Translations under genes and position numbers: made by a program
Shown here: positions 42,900 through 50,948 of the stretch, piece by piece
How the letters are laid out: the number at the start of each line of letters is the position of its first letter
How positions within the stretch are numbered: position 1 is the stretch's first letter
Notes under the pieces: model-generated
The model's input: only the letters and a program-made list of their open reading frames with translations
Databases searched by the model: none
Told to the model about the DNA's origin: nothing
Origin: Halorubrum vacuolatum
GTDB taxonomy: Archaea > Halobacteriota > Halobacteria > Halobacteriales > Haloferacaceae
Reading direction: 5' to 3'
DNA: 64,000 nucleotides
Assembly (NCBI RefSeq): GCF_900188065.1
Contig: NZ_FZNQ01000014.1
Span: 1-64,000, forward strand

Positions 42900-43796
42900 T
42901 CACCAGAACTTGAGGTTGTTTTTGACCGCTTCGCGCTTCAGCTCCTGGATGTGCTCGGTCAGTGGAATGTCCTTCGGACAGACCTCCGTACAGGAGAACT
43001 GGGTCTGACAGCGCCAGACGCCGTGTTCCTGTTCGATGATCTCCAACCGCTTCTGTTTGATGTCCTCGCCCTCGCGTTCGTCCATCGCGAACCGGTAGGC
43101 TTTGTTGATCGCGGCCGGCCCGAGATACTCGTTGTCGCCGGCGGCGATGTTACACGAGGACATGCAGGCGCTACACCAGATACAGCGCGTGGACATCTTG
43201 ATCTTCTCGCGGTTCTCCCGCGACTGCCGCTGCTCCTCCAACTCGCCGTCGGGGAGCTCGTTCGTCTGGAAGTAGGGTTCGACCGCGTGCATCTGCTCGT
43301 AGAAGTGCTCCATCTCGATGACGAGGTCCTTCGTCACCTCGGCGTGTGGGAGCGGCTCGACGCGGATCGGCTCCTGTAGTTCGGAGATCTGGGTCTTACA
43401 CGCGAGCTTCTGGGTGCCGTTGACGAACATCGCGTCCGACCCACAGATCGCCTGCCGACAGGAGTGCCGGAAGGTGAGCGAGGAGTCGTAGGTGTCGCGG
43501 GCGTACATCAACGCGTCGAGGACGGTCATTCCCTTCGTGAAGGGGACGTGGAACGTGTCGAACCGGGGTTCCTGTTTGCCCTCGACCTCGGGGTCATACC
43601 GGAAGACCTTCAACTCGATCGTGTCCTCGTCGGCGGCCGCCCGCTCGGCCTCCTCGGCCTGCTTCTGGGCCCGCCGTTCGGCCGCCCGCCGTCGCTTCTC
43701 CGCACGCCGCGCGTCCCCCTTCGAGGGGATCTGGGTCTCGGTCTCGGCGGCGGCCTCGGTCGGTTCCTCCTGTTGTTCGGGAACTTGCGTGCTCAT
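42900..43796 (-). CDS. sdhB: Succinate dehydrogenase iron-sulfur subunit SdhB
   Basis: The 298-residue protein has a lineage-specific charged, Ala/Arg/Glu-rich N-terminus (about 1-60). The 2Fe-2S loop CRQAICGSDAMFVNG with LAC follows; the usual third Cys is Asp, as in E. coli SdhB. The 4Fe-4S and 3Fe-4S sites are CIWCSACMSSC and CTEVCPKDIP. It passes electrons from SdhA to quinone. It sits between sdhD and sdhA with a 53-base gap on each side or less. Confidence 0.97.
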   Translation of the reverse strand: MSTQVPEQQEEPTEAAAETETQIPSKGDARRAEKRRRAAERRAQKQAEEAERAAADEDTIELKVFRYDPEVEGKQEPRFDTFHVPFTKGMTVLDALMYARDTYDSSLTFRHSCRQAICGSDAMFVNGTQKLACKTQISELQEPIRVEPLPHAEVTKDLVIEMEHFYEQMHAVEPYFQTNELPDGELEEQRQSRENREKIKMSTRCIWCSACMSSCNIAAGDNEYLGPAAINKAYRFAMDEREGEDIKQKRLEIIEQEHGVWRCQTQFSCTEVCPKDIPLTEHIQELKREAVKNNLKFW

Positions 43797-43821
43797 GGGT
43801 GGTGTTGTGATGCCAGCATAA

Positions 43822-44193
43822 TCAGTAGAGCGGGATCCCCGCCCACGCGTTCGCGGTGCGGAACCCCTGGACGATGAGGATGATGCTCGCGAGGATCAGC
43901 GTCCACTTGATCACGGTCCGCTTCGTGCCGCTCAGACCCTGGTTAATGAGGGCGTTGTAGACGCCGTTCACGCCGTGGAACGTCGCCGTCAATAAGAACA
44001 GGATCATGAGCGAGTAGTAGGTCCACGTCTCCATCCGACCCGAACTCATGAGGAACGAGACCTCGTCGGCGTGGTGGACGAAGTGGAGCAAGAAGAAATG
44101 GAACGCAAGGACCACGATGAGGAACGCTGCCGTGATCCGTTGGAGGAGCCACATCGTTCCGCCCTGCTGGAACGAGGAGTAGCGTTCGGCCAT
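43822..44193 (-). CDS. sdhD: Succinate dehydrogenase membrane anchor SdhD
   Basis: The 123-residue protein has three hydrophobic helices with His in AFHFFLLHFVHHADEVSF and ATFHGVNGVYNALINQGLSG. It anchors the complex and may help form the quinone and heme sites. The stop of sdhC at 44195 is one base from the ATG (44193), so translation is coupled. Confidence 0.93.
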   Translation of the reverse strand: MAERYSSFQQGGTMWLLQRITAAFLIVVLAFHFFLLHFVHHADEVSFLMSSGRMETWTYYSLMILFLLTATFHGVNGVYNALINQGLSGTKRTVIKWTLILASIILIVQGFRTANAWAGIPLY

Positions 44194-44194
44194 G

Positions 44195-44620
44195 TTAGAA
44201 CGCCCCCGCGATGAACGTCGGCACGGACGCGACGGTGATCGCCCCCGTGAGGATGAGCGACGCGTAGAAGCTCTTGTCCTGTGATTCCAGCCCGATTCCG
44301 AGATCGATCAAGAGGAGCCGGGTTCCGTTGAGGATGTGAAAGACCGCCACCGCGAGCAGGCCGACCTCCAGGATGCGGACGAGAAGCAGCTCCTCGAGCG
44401 TGACGATCGTCTGGGTGTAGATGTCGTCACCGGCCTGTAGGACGGCTGCCTCCTGGCCCGCCGCCGGGATCGCGGTGCTCAACACGGCGATGTGCGTGAA
44501 GAGGTATCCCACCAGCACCCAGCCGGTGAACTTGTGGAATATCCACGCCCACATCCCCGCCGAGAACTCCCGCCACCTGCCGAAGTCCTCGATGAGGCCC
44601 CGATTGTACGACTGACTCAT
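44195..44620 (-). CDS. sdhC: Succinate dehydrogenase cytochrome b556 subunit SdhC
   Basis: The 141-residue membrane protein starts [20 protein letters not shown], with [21 protein letters not shown] and [20 protein letters not shown], the His-containing b-type heme motif of SdhC. It is the first gene of the operon; the frame extends to 44728 but the minus-strand TATA CTATACG near 44646-44652 supports the ATG at 44620. Confidence 0.94.
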   Translation of the reverse strand: MSQSYNRGLIEDFGRWREFSAGMWAWIFHKFTGWVLVGYLFTHIAVLSTAIPAAGQEAAVLQAGDDIYTQTIVTLEELLLVRILEVGLLAVAVFHILNGTRLLLIDLGIGLESQDKSFYASLILTGAITVASVPTFIAGAF

Positions 44621-44807
44621 ACGTATGTCGTTCAGAAGCGGGGTCGTATAGTAGTTTCTAACGCGGTGGGTTCGGTGGGATCGACGATGGACGTGCATGC
44701 ATCGGGTGAGCGTTTCACTCTCTCCCACAGTCGCCGTGTGAACAGCTCACACCCTATCGAGCGTGGACGGAACCCTTATACGTCGTTGGCGTCCCCGTAC
44801 AGTTGCA

Positions 44808-45002
44808 ATGGCGAAAGGGAAGGTTGATTTCTTCAACGACACTGGCGGCTACGGTTTCATCGACACTGACGACGCGGACGAGGACGTGTTCTTCCACATG
44901 GAAGACGTCGGCGGCCCGGATCTCGAGGAGGGACAGGAGGTCGAGTTCGACATCGAGGAGGCCGAAAAAGGCCCCCGCGCGACCAACGTCACCCGTCTGT
45001 AA
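44808..45002 (+). CDS. cspA: Cold shock domain protein (CspA)
   Basis: The 64-residue OB-fold protein MAKGKVDFFNDTGGYGFIDT has RNP1 (GGYGFI) and RNP2 (DVFFH), binding single-stranded RNA or DNA. ACCCTTATACG near 44772-44781 places a promoter at leaderless distance. It is divergent from the sdh operon. Confidence 0.96.
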   Translation: MAKGKVDFFNDTGGYGFIDTDDADEDVFFHMEDVGGPDLEEGQEVEFDIEEAEKGPRATNVTRL

Positions 45003-45113
45003 GGTCGACTGACACGGATGTATCGGCTTTTTAGAACGCTTATCGTCGTGAGCGACGGTCATCCCGGTGGATCCGGCAGTTCCGACGCTCACCGATAGGA
45101 TTTTACATCTTGC

Positions 45114-45131
45114 TGACTGACCAGTCAGTCA
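45114..45131. promoter_or_regulatory. Perfect palindromic operator touching the TetR start codon
   Basis: TGACTGAC-CA-GTCAGTCA, an exact inverted repeat with 8-base arms, ends at the base before the ATG at 45132. ATTTTACAT near 45099-45108 is the TATA box. A repressor bound here would block the start of a leaderless mRNA, fitting autoregulation by the TetR protein; many TetR proteins recognise such TGACTGACxxGTCAGTCA-like sites. Confidence 0.8.
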
Positions 45132-45899
45132 ATGAGCGAGGAGCGGCGCACGACCGACGAGATCATGGACGGCGTCTATCGGGCGCTCTGTGCACACGGC
45201 TATGGTGGGCTCACGATGCAGAAGGTCGCCGATGAGTGTGCAAAGAGCAAGTCGCTGCTCCACTATCACTACGACACGAAAGAGGACCTCCTCGTCACGT
45301 TCCTCGAACGGGCGATCTCGGATTTCGAGCGGCGCGTGGCGGCGCGTGCGGACCGTCCGCCGGCGGCACAGCTCATGGAGATCGTCTGTTGGTTCGTCTT
45401 CGAGAGCGACGAGACGGACCGGGAGTCGTTTCATATCGGACTCTTGGAGCTCCGCTCGCAGGGGCCGTTCAACGAGCGGATACACGAACAGCTCGTGCGA
45501 AGCGACCAGCTCCTCCGCGGGACGATCGCCGATATCCTTACCGACGGTATCGCCGCCGGGGTCTTTCGCGAGGTCGACGTCGAACGGACCGCCGCATTGC
45601 TCGTGGCAACCCTCGATGGCGCGCGTACCAGACAGATCACCATGACCGGCGTCCAGCCCGGCGAGACCGCCTACACCCGGGCGGTCGCCGAGGCGACGGT
45701 GGCGCGCATCCTCGAACCGCTGCTCGCCGAGGGGGTCGAACTTCCGACGATCGACGAGACGATCGCCTCGATGCCCGCCCGCACCGGCGGCGGTCCGCGC
45801 GAGAGTGCGATCGATGAGGAAGCCACAGCCGAGGACGACCGCGCTGGCGGTGCAGACGAGGCTGCAGCCGAGGACGAGAACGACCACGCCGACGGGTGA
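45132..45899 (+). CDS. TetR-family transcriptional repressor
   Basis: The 255-residue protein has a TetR helix-turn-helix (MDGVYRALCAHGYGGLTMQKVADECAKS, then SLLHYHYDTKEDLL) at about 15-60, an effector domain, and an Ala/Asp/Glu-rich C-terminal tail. It is probably a drug or solute sensor acting at its own palindrome. It is seven bases ahead of an MFS exporter, so the two form a regulator-efflux pair. Confidence 0.92.
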   Translation: MSEERRTTDEIMDGVYRALCAHGYGGLTMQKVADECAKSKSLLHYHYDTKEDLLVTFLERAISDFERRVAARADRPPAAQLMEIVCWFVFESDETDRESFHIGLLELRSQGPFNERIHEQLVRSDQLLRGTIADILTDGIAAGVFREVDVERTAALLVATLDGARTRQITMTGVQPGETAYTRAVAEATVARILEPLLAEGVELPTIDETIASMPARTGGGPRESAIDEEATAEDDRAGGADEAAAEDENDHADG

Positions 45900-45905
45900 A
45901 CCGGC

Positions 45906-47258
45906 GTGGGACGCCTGCCGACGCTCGGGTTCGATCGGCCGCCGACGGTGTTGCTCGCCGTCATCGCCAGCACCTTCTTCGTCGGCTTCGGCGGCGGCGT
46001 CGTCTTTCCGATCCTCCCGAACCTCGGTGCCGTGTTGGGGATTTCGGCATTCATGGTCGGGGTTATCCTCTCGGCGAACCGCTGGGTTCGGCTCGTCGCC
46101 AACGCGCCGGCGGGGGCGCTCGTCGACCGGTACGGGACCCGTAAACCGTTCGTCTACGGCCTCCTCATTGAGGGGATCGCGACGCTCGGCTACGTCGTCG
46201 CGCTGCTCATGCCGCCGGCGGAGTCGCTTCGATGGGTCGCGGAGGCGCTGCCGACCGTCGCGATCGGCTCGGTTGCGCTCGGGGCGGACCAGTGGTTCTC
46301 GCCCATCGCCTTCGTCGTCGCCCCGGAGACGTGGTTCCTTCTCGCGCGGATCCTCTGGGGACTCGGCTCCGCCGCGGTGTTCGCCACCGCCTACACCATC
46401 GCGGCTGACGTCTCCGACGGCAGCGATCGCGGAACGAACATGGGCGTCGTCCGCGGTGGCATCACGCTCGGGTTCCCGGCGGGGCTCGTGCTTGGCGGGG
46501 TCGTCTCCTCCATCGCCGGCAACGTCGCGGCGTTCGTCGCCGCCGCCGCGTTCGCGCTGCTCGCGAGCGTCGTCGCCTATAAACTCGTCCCGGAAACGCA
46601 CGTGACGAGCGACACGAAGAAGTCGTCGGTGAAACCGTGGGACATCGAGACGTCGATCCCGGCGCTCACCGTCGGCCTCGTCAACTTCGGGCTCATGTTC
46701 GCGTACATCGGCGCGCTGTTCGCCACCCTCGTGTTGTTCCTCGGGGAGAACGATATCTCGTTGCTCGGGCTCGACGCGCAGGGGACCTCCGGTGTGTTCA
46801 TGGCGGGGACGGTGATCTCGGCGTCGATATTTATGCTCGCTGGCGGCCGGATCTCCGACTCCCGTGACTCCCGCACGCCCATTCTGCTCGTCTTCCTTGT
46901 CGTCTCCTTTGCCGGATTCCTCCTCCTCGCGCGGGCCGGGTCCACACTCGATCTCGCGTTGGCCTGTCTCTTTATCGGTGCGGGTCAGGGGGGAACGAGC
47001 GGCCCGATGATGGCGCTTTTAGCTGACCTCACCCCTGATGAACGGATGGGTCGAGCGTCGGGGACGAACAACGTCCTCGGCGATATCGGCGGCGGATTGG
47101 GGCCGATGATCTCGCTGCCGCTTATCGAGTGGGTCGGCTTCGCGCCGATCTATGCGGCCTGTGCGATCATCCCGCTGGTCGCGGGGCTGGTGTTACTCGT
47201 CGGTGTTCGCCAAGAAACAGGGACGTATCTCCCTGGGCGAGTCGCTACGGAGGTGTGA
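45906..47258 (+). CDS. MFS transporter, likely efflux pump
   Basis: The 450-residue protein starts with GTG and has about twelve helices. Motif A-like ANAPAGALVDRYGTRKPFVYGL follows the second helix and a second copy GGRISDSRDSRTPIL lies between the halves. ILWGLGSAAVFATAYTIAADVSD is typical of drug:H+ antiporters. It follows the TetR gene at seven bases and is presumably derepressed when the regulator binds a ligand. Confidence 0.9.
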   Translation: MGRLPTLGFDRPPTVLLAVIASTFFVGFGGGVVFPILPNLGAVLGISAFMVGVILSANRWVRLVANAPAGALVDRYGTRKPFVYGLLIEGIATLGYVVALLMPPAESLRWVAEALPTVAIGSVALGADQWFSPIAFVVAPETWFLLARILWGLGSAAVFATAYTIAADVSDGSDRGTNMGVVRGGITLGFPAGLVLGGVVSSIAGNVAAFVAAAAFALLASVVAYKLVPETHVTSDTKKSSVKPWDIETSIPALTVGLVNFGLMFAYIGALFATLVLFLGENDISLLGLDAQGTSGVFMAGTVISASIFMLAGGRISDSRDSRTPILLVFLVVSFAGFLLLARAGSTLDLALACLFIGAGQGGTSGPMMALLADLTPDERMGRASGTNNVLGDIGGGLGPMISLPLIEWVGFAPIYAACAIIPLVAGLVLLVGVRQETGTYLPGRVATEV

Positions 47259-47311
47259 GCGTTTTTTCGTGGCGGAGGAAGAGAGCATCGCATGTCGGCT
47301 AGAATGATCGT

Positions 47312-48394
47312 CTACCAAGCACCCTTGAATTCACACTGTAATTCAACTAGCTCACACAGTTCAGAAGCGTATCGGATCTTAGATTTGGCATTTAATGAGG
47401 TATAGAGATAGTAGCCCTGAGTGAGTTCTTCATACAGACGCATCTCATCTCCATCGAGATGGACTGGCTCAGTGTTTAGCAACGCTCGAGTGCCCCTACC
47501 TGTTCCCGGAACGTATGGAAGATCGATCGCCTCCAATAGCTGTTCCTCCTCAACGAGGTATTCAACCAACGCGGCGAAGACTTCCGACTGAGTCTCACCG
47601 GAGACCGATATGGAATTGTTGCCATTGCGGCTGAGAGCAATGATGTACGAACTCGAATCGATGACAGACATAGCCGAAGAACCAGAATCCGTCTGCACAG
47701 GCTCTTTTGATGTCTCTATAGGACGCCCCTGGAGTTCCAGTTTCTCGATGAGACTATCGACAAAAGCTTTCGCTTCATCCTCAACGTACTGTGAAACCGA
47801 CTCTCCGATATCTGTTGTCACGCGTTGTGTGATGTCCTCAGCGATGGTCTCTTTATTTTCACGAAGCGTCTGTATGGCCCGCTGAGTCGATCGAATGTTT
47901 TCGGCGATTATCGTATCCTGTCCGGTGGTGATTGAATCACGTGCAAGCGCTGTTAGCGGTTGTACGTTTGATTCGATGTCAGTCAGCGCAAAATCTGCGA
48001 GGAGGATTTCGTTCGGTCGAGAGGAGGAGCTGTCTCGACGATAGATCTTGAACTGTCTTCCATTAGACAATAATCCCCAATCGACGCCGACCTGTCTCAT
48101 ATAGCTCTTGAGTTGATTCTCATGATCCTCATTGAGAACGGTATCGGCTCCCTTCGCTTCGATGAATACGACAGGTACGTCGTTAATTTTTAACGCGTAG
48201 TCGACTTTCTTTGTGCCACGGCCCATCTGGACGGAGTATTCGAGTTCAACATCAGTCGACAGAATGTCCCATCCAAGGAGCGTGGTGAGAGGCTCAATGA
48301 GCTTGCGTTTCGTGTTCTCTTCGTCCATCTGAGGAGAATCTTCAATGAGCTTCGAGGAACGTTCGGCGTACTCAGACAGCCCCTCAAGTGCCAT
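47312..48394 (-). CDS. Solo protein with HsdR N-terminal (type I restriction) nuclease-like domain
   Basis: The 360-residue protein has an HsdR_N/PD-(D/E)xK core at about 25-145: Asp65 in KKVDYALKI, Glu79 and Lys81 in VVFIEAKGADT, then QLKSYMRQVGVDWGLLSNGRQFKIY. A helical region and a C-terminal alpha/beta region (about 265-360) follow. There is no helicase part and no HsdM or HsdS next door. The codon use and AT content are clearly unlike its neighbours, a mark of transfer. CGTTTATCAA near 48419-48428 on the minus strand sets the start. Role is unknown; defence or transposon-linked. Confidence 0.82.
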   Translation of the reverse strand: MALEGLSEYAERSSKLIEDSPQMDEENTKRKLIEPLTTLLGWDILSTDVELEYSVQMGRGTKKVDYALKINDVPVVFIEAKGADTVLNEDHENQLKSYMRQVGVDWGLLSNGRQFKIYRRDSSSSRPNEILLADFALTDIESNVQPLTALARDSITTGQDTIIAENIRSTQRAIQTLRENKETIAEDITQRVTTDIGESVSQYVEDEAKAFVDSLIEKLELQGRPIETSKEPVQTDSGSSAMSVIDSSSYIIALSRNGNNSISVSGETQSEVFAALVEYLVEEEQLLEAIDLPYVPGTGRGTRALLNTEPVHLDGDEMRLYEELTQGYYLYTSLNAKSKIRYASELCELVELQCEFKGAW

Positions 48395-48708
48395 AATAAA
48401 TGCGTATCTACTGGGCGGTTGATAAACGTTAACGGTGAGTGGGTGAGGGCATCTGGCGAGCGGCGATTCGCTCTGCATCCGGATCGCACAACAGCAGAAA
48501 CGGACGTTAAGGCCCGGTGATGATTGGAACGGTGATCGGATCGGGAACGGTCTACGGATTCGGTTCCGGCGGCGACTATGAACCGTTTCTCGAGCTGTGA
48601 GCGTCCGGCTCGTGTCCGTGGACGCACCGACTCCGCTGCCGTGTGAACGCCTCGCTTCCGGCGGATGAAAGAACAACCGTTAAAAGTCGTCACCGGGTCC
48701 GTACAGAC
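48395..48708. other. Gap between the HsdR-N gene and rpl11
   Basis: The 314-base interval carries the two promoters (minus-strand TATA near 48424 for the HsdR-N gene; CCGTTAAAAG at 48678-48687 for rpl11). A 26-residue glycine-rich frame at 48520-48600 (MIGTVIGSGTVYGFGSGGDY onward) is open after CGTTAAGG, but nothing confirms it as a gene. Otherwise I see nothing definite. Confidence 0.6.
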
Positions 48709-49185
48709 ATGGCTGGAACTATCGAAGCGCTCGTCCCCGGCGGGCAGGCCAACCCCGGACCGCCACTCGGTCCGGAACTCGGCCCGACGCCCGTGGACGT
48801 GCAGGACGTCGTCAATCAGATCAACGAGGAGACCGCCGCCTTCGACGGCATGGAGGTCCCGGTCACCGTCGAGTACGAGGACGACGGCTCGTTCACCATC
48901 GAGGTCGGTGTGCCGCCGACGGCCGAACTCATCAAGGACGAGGTCGGCTTCGAGACCGGCTCCGGCGAGCCACAGAAGGACTTCGTCGCCGACATGTCGA
49001 TCGAACAGGTGAAGAAGGTCGCCGAGCAGAAGTCCACGGACCTGCTCGCGTACGACACGAAGAACGCCGCCAAGGAGATCGGCGGCACCTGCGCCTCCCT
49101 CGGCGTCACCATCGAGGGTGAGGACGCCCGGACGTTCGACGACCGCGTCGACGCCGGCGAGTTCGACGACGTCCTCGACGCGTAA
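48709..49185 (+). CDS. rpl11: 50S ribosomal protein L11
   Basis: The 158-residue archaeal uL11 begins MAGTIEALVPGGQANPGPPL with the conserved Pro-rich loop, and ends EIGGTCASLGVTIEGEDAR with an acidic haloarchaeal tail. It binds the GTPase-associated rRNA stalk base. CCGTTAAAAGTC is 27 bases upstream, supporting 48709 over the frame opening at 48643. Here it stands alone, without L1 and L10 downstream, since the IS element region follows. Confidence 0.97.
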   Translation: MAGTIEALVPGGQANPGPPLGPELGPTPVDVQDVVNQINEETAAFDGMEVPVTVEYEDDGSFTIEVGVPPTAELIKDEVGFETGSGEPQKDFVADMSIEQVKKVAEQKSTDLLAYDTKNAAKEIGGTCASLGVTIEGEDARTFDDRVDAGEFDDVLDA

Positions 49186-49375
49186 GCCGGACGTTCGCGC
49201 TACAACCGGGACGCGTCGGATTTCGGCGACGTCCTGCAGGCTTGGTAATTTATATACCCTCTCTCGCTGACGGCTGAGTATCTTTTATATTGGTTCATCT
49301 CATCGATTCTGGAACGATCGGGTCACCGGTGACAACCGGCTCGACACCGTTCGCAGTTTACCTAAAATCAGGCGC

Positions 49376-49452
49376 TAAGGCTCCGTCCTCAAGGAGAACG
49401 CAGGGAGCGAAGCGACCGAGTAGCGCAGTAGGGCGGGGATACAGCGCCGTCA
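49376..49452 (+). mobile_element. Fossil tnpB 3' end / right end in front of the intact element
   Basis: Codons for SVLKENAGSEATE followed by a stop (TAG at 49420-49422) mirror the last codons of the intact tnpB (SPTLKERTASAVSE and stop, TAG at 50906-50908). Both copies share TCAAGGAG, GAGTAG and a closing AGGG(C/T)GGGGA. The trailing GGCGGGGATACAGCGCCGTCAT matches the relic at the left edge of the window. It is thus a solo right end of a related element, with no transposase body left. Confidence 0.6.
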
Positions 49453-49518
49453 TCGTCTCACATATACCCTGCAACGACCGGCCCACAGGCCCACCGACAC
49501 GTTTATCAGTCCAGACAT

Positions 49519-49528
49519 TGTATATACA
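49519..49528. promoter_or_regulatory. Palindrome before the DUF2080-type gene
   Basis: TGTATATACA is an exact 10-base palindrome ending seven bases before the ATG at 49535, downstream of a TATA-like TTTAT. It is a candidate operator for the small AbrB-like protein it precedes. Confidence 0.45.
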
Positions 49529-49534
49529 TCGTAC

Positions 49535-49678
49535 ATGGAGCAGTTCACAATCAACGGCCACGAAGTCGTGGACGGCGACGTGAAAGCCACCGGCAACGGC
49601 GCTCACGTCTACGTCCCGAAACGCTGGCGTGGCGCGGACGTCAAAGTCGTCCGTACTTCTGACCCCGACGACGAATAA
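49535..49678 (+). CDS. DUF2080-type transposon-encoded small protein (AbrB-like)
   Basis: The 47-residue protein MEQFTINGHEVVDGDVKATG with the following GNGAHVYVPKRWRGADVKVV resembles the SpoVT/AbrB swapped-hairpin pattern (hydrophobic strand, PxxW, GxxVxV). Such DUF2080 proteins commonly precede IS1341-type tnpB in haloarchaea. Its stop TAA (49676-49678) abuts the tnpB ATG at 49679, so translation is coupled. A regulator of the element is the most likely role, by inference. Confidence 0.8.
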   Translation: MEQFTINGHEVVDGDVKATGNGAHVYVPKRWRGADVKVVRTSDPDDE

Positions 49679-50908
49679 ATGAACTACAACTACAGGTATC
49701 GGCTAAACCCGTCTGACAACCTCCGCGAGCGATTAGCGTGGACTGTCGATACCTGTAGGCAGGTCTACAACCATTTTCTCCACCGCCTCAACCGCCACGA
49801 CGATACGTCGTCGTACTCCGAGCAGAAGCGTCTGCCAGACCTGAAAGACTGGTGGACTGACCTGCAGGACGTTCACTCGAAGGTGTTGCAGAAAGTCGTC
49901 CAGCGGTTGTACGACAACCTCTCAACGCTCAAGGGACGGAAGCAGAACGGTTACAGCGTCGGGGAGTTGAAGTGGAAACCACCGGGAGAGTACCAATCGT
50001 TCACCTACAGTCAGTCCGGCTTCAAACTCAAAAACACGAGTGGTCGGACCCGACTGTGGCTCTCGAAGATTGGTGACATTCCCATCACGTTCCACCGCGA
50101 CCTGCCCGACGACGCCTCCATCAAGACCGTCACGGTCAAACGCGAACCCACCGGCAAGTGGTACGCCATTCTCGGCGTCGAAACCCCTAACGACCCACCC
50201 GAGAAACCCGACGAAGTGACCAACGCGGTTGGCATCGACGTGGGTATCCTAAAATACGTCCACGACAGCGACGGGACTGCCGTCGAGTCGCCCGACCTTT
50301 CCGACGAACGCGAGCGATTAGAACGCGCTCAACGTAACCTCTCGCGGAAGGAACACGGCTCGAACAATTGGGAGCAACAGCGCAAGACGGTCGCTCGACG
50401 CCACGCTGATCTGAAGCGCAAGCGACGTGACTTCTTGCACAAACTCTCGGGGTACTACGCCAGCGAATACGATCTTGTAGCGGTCGAGGACTTGGACGCG
50501 AAGGGACTGGTCGAACTTCCGGGCAACTCTCGGAACCGCGCTGGGGCCTCATGGGGGACGTTCCTGCGAATGCTCGAATACAAGTGCGAGCGGGAAGGGA
50601 CGCACTTCGTCGCCGTGGACCCCCGAGGCACGACCAAAGAGTGCGCGTCATGTGGGGTCGAGACGGACAAGCCGTTGTGGGTACGCGAGCATTCGTGTCC
50701 GTCGTGTGGGTTCGAGGCAGACAGAGACGCGAATGCGTCGTGGAACATCCTTTCTCGCGGTCTCGAACAAGTAGGGACGGGCTGTTCCGAATCAACGCCT
50801 GTGGAGACTGCGCTCCCTACGGACACCGCTTCGGTGTCTGCAAAGCGCGTCGTGGAAGCAGGAAGCCCCACCCTCAAGGAGCGAACCGCGTCAGCGGTGA
50901 GCGAGTAG
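49679..50908 (+). CDS. tnpB: TnpB (OrfB) RNA-guided nuclease of an IS1341-type element
   Basis: The 409-residue protein has the RuvC-like residues Asp187 (AVGIDVGILKY), Glu270 (LVAVEDLDAKG) and Asp near 350 (GFEADRDANASWN). A zinc ribbon is formed by CASCGVE and CPSCGFE, and the N-terminal YRYRLNPSDNLRERLAWTVD is the OrfB helical part. TnpB proteins cut DNA using the RNA made from the element's own right end. All catalytic positions are present, so the nuclease is likely intact. It starts directly after the DUF2080-type stop. Confidence 0.95.
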   Translation: MNYNYRYRLNPSDNLRERLAWTVDTCRQVYNHFLHRLNRHDDTSSYSEQKRLPDLKDWWTDLQDVHSKVLQKVVQRLYDNLSTLKGRKQNGYSVGELKWKPPGEYQSFTYSQSGFKLKNTSGRTRLWLSKIGDIPITFHRDLPDDASIKTVTVKREPTGKWYAILGVETPNDPPEKPDEVTNAVGIDVGILKYVHDSDGTAVESPDLSDERERLERAQRNLSRKEHGSNNWEQQRKTVARRHADLKRKRRDFLHKLSGYYASEYDLVAVEDLDAKGLVELPGNSRNRAGASWGTFLRMLEYKCEREGTHFVAVDPRGTTKECASCGVETDKPLWVREHSCPSCGFEADRDANASWNILSRGLEQVGTGCSESTPVETALPTDTASVSAKRVVEAGSPTLKERTASAVSE

Positions 50909-50948
50909 GGTGGGGAGAAAGTCACCGCGACAACCCCCACACGGGGAT
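50800..50948 (+). ncRNA. omega-RNA / sense-overlapping transcript at the tnpB 3' end
   Basis: The tail of tnpB and the right end fold into nested hairpins: GACACCG/CGGTGTC at 50822-50838; CCCCACCC (50866-50873) with GGGTGGGG (50908-50915); and inside it ACCGC/GCGGT (50885-50898). In Halobacterium salinarum such sense-overlapping RNAs are known, and in TnpB systems the right-end RNA guides the nuclease. The 5' and 3' ends given here are approximate; the guide would follow the closing hairpin. Confidence 0.6.

Larger units (their letters stand above)
49186..49534. other. Gap with fossil right end and left flank of the IS element
   Basis: This 349-base stretch holds no convincing gene. It contains the palindrome GTCACCGGTGAC at 49322-49333, the relic right end at 49376-49452, and the promoter of the small element gene (TTTAT at 49502-49506). 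Confidence 0.6.

Noticed and set aside
48520-48600. 26-residue glycine-rich frame upstream of rpl11
   Set aside because: No homology, no clear start spacing from the TATA-like box, and too short to support on sequence alone; recorded only in the gap note.
49322-49333. Palindrome GTCACCGGTGAC as a left end hairpin of the IS element
   Set aside because: It lies before the fossil right end and no typical subterminal hairpin with flanking cleavage motif could be assigned; the element's left boundary is left open.
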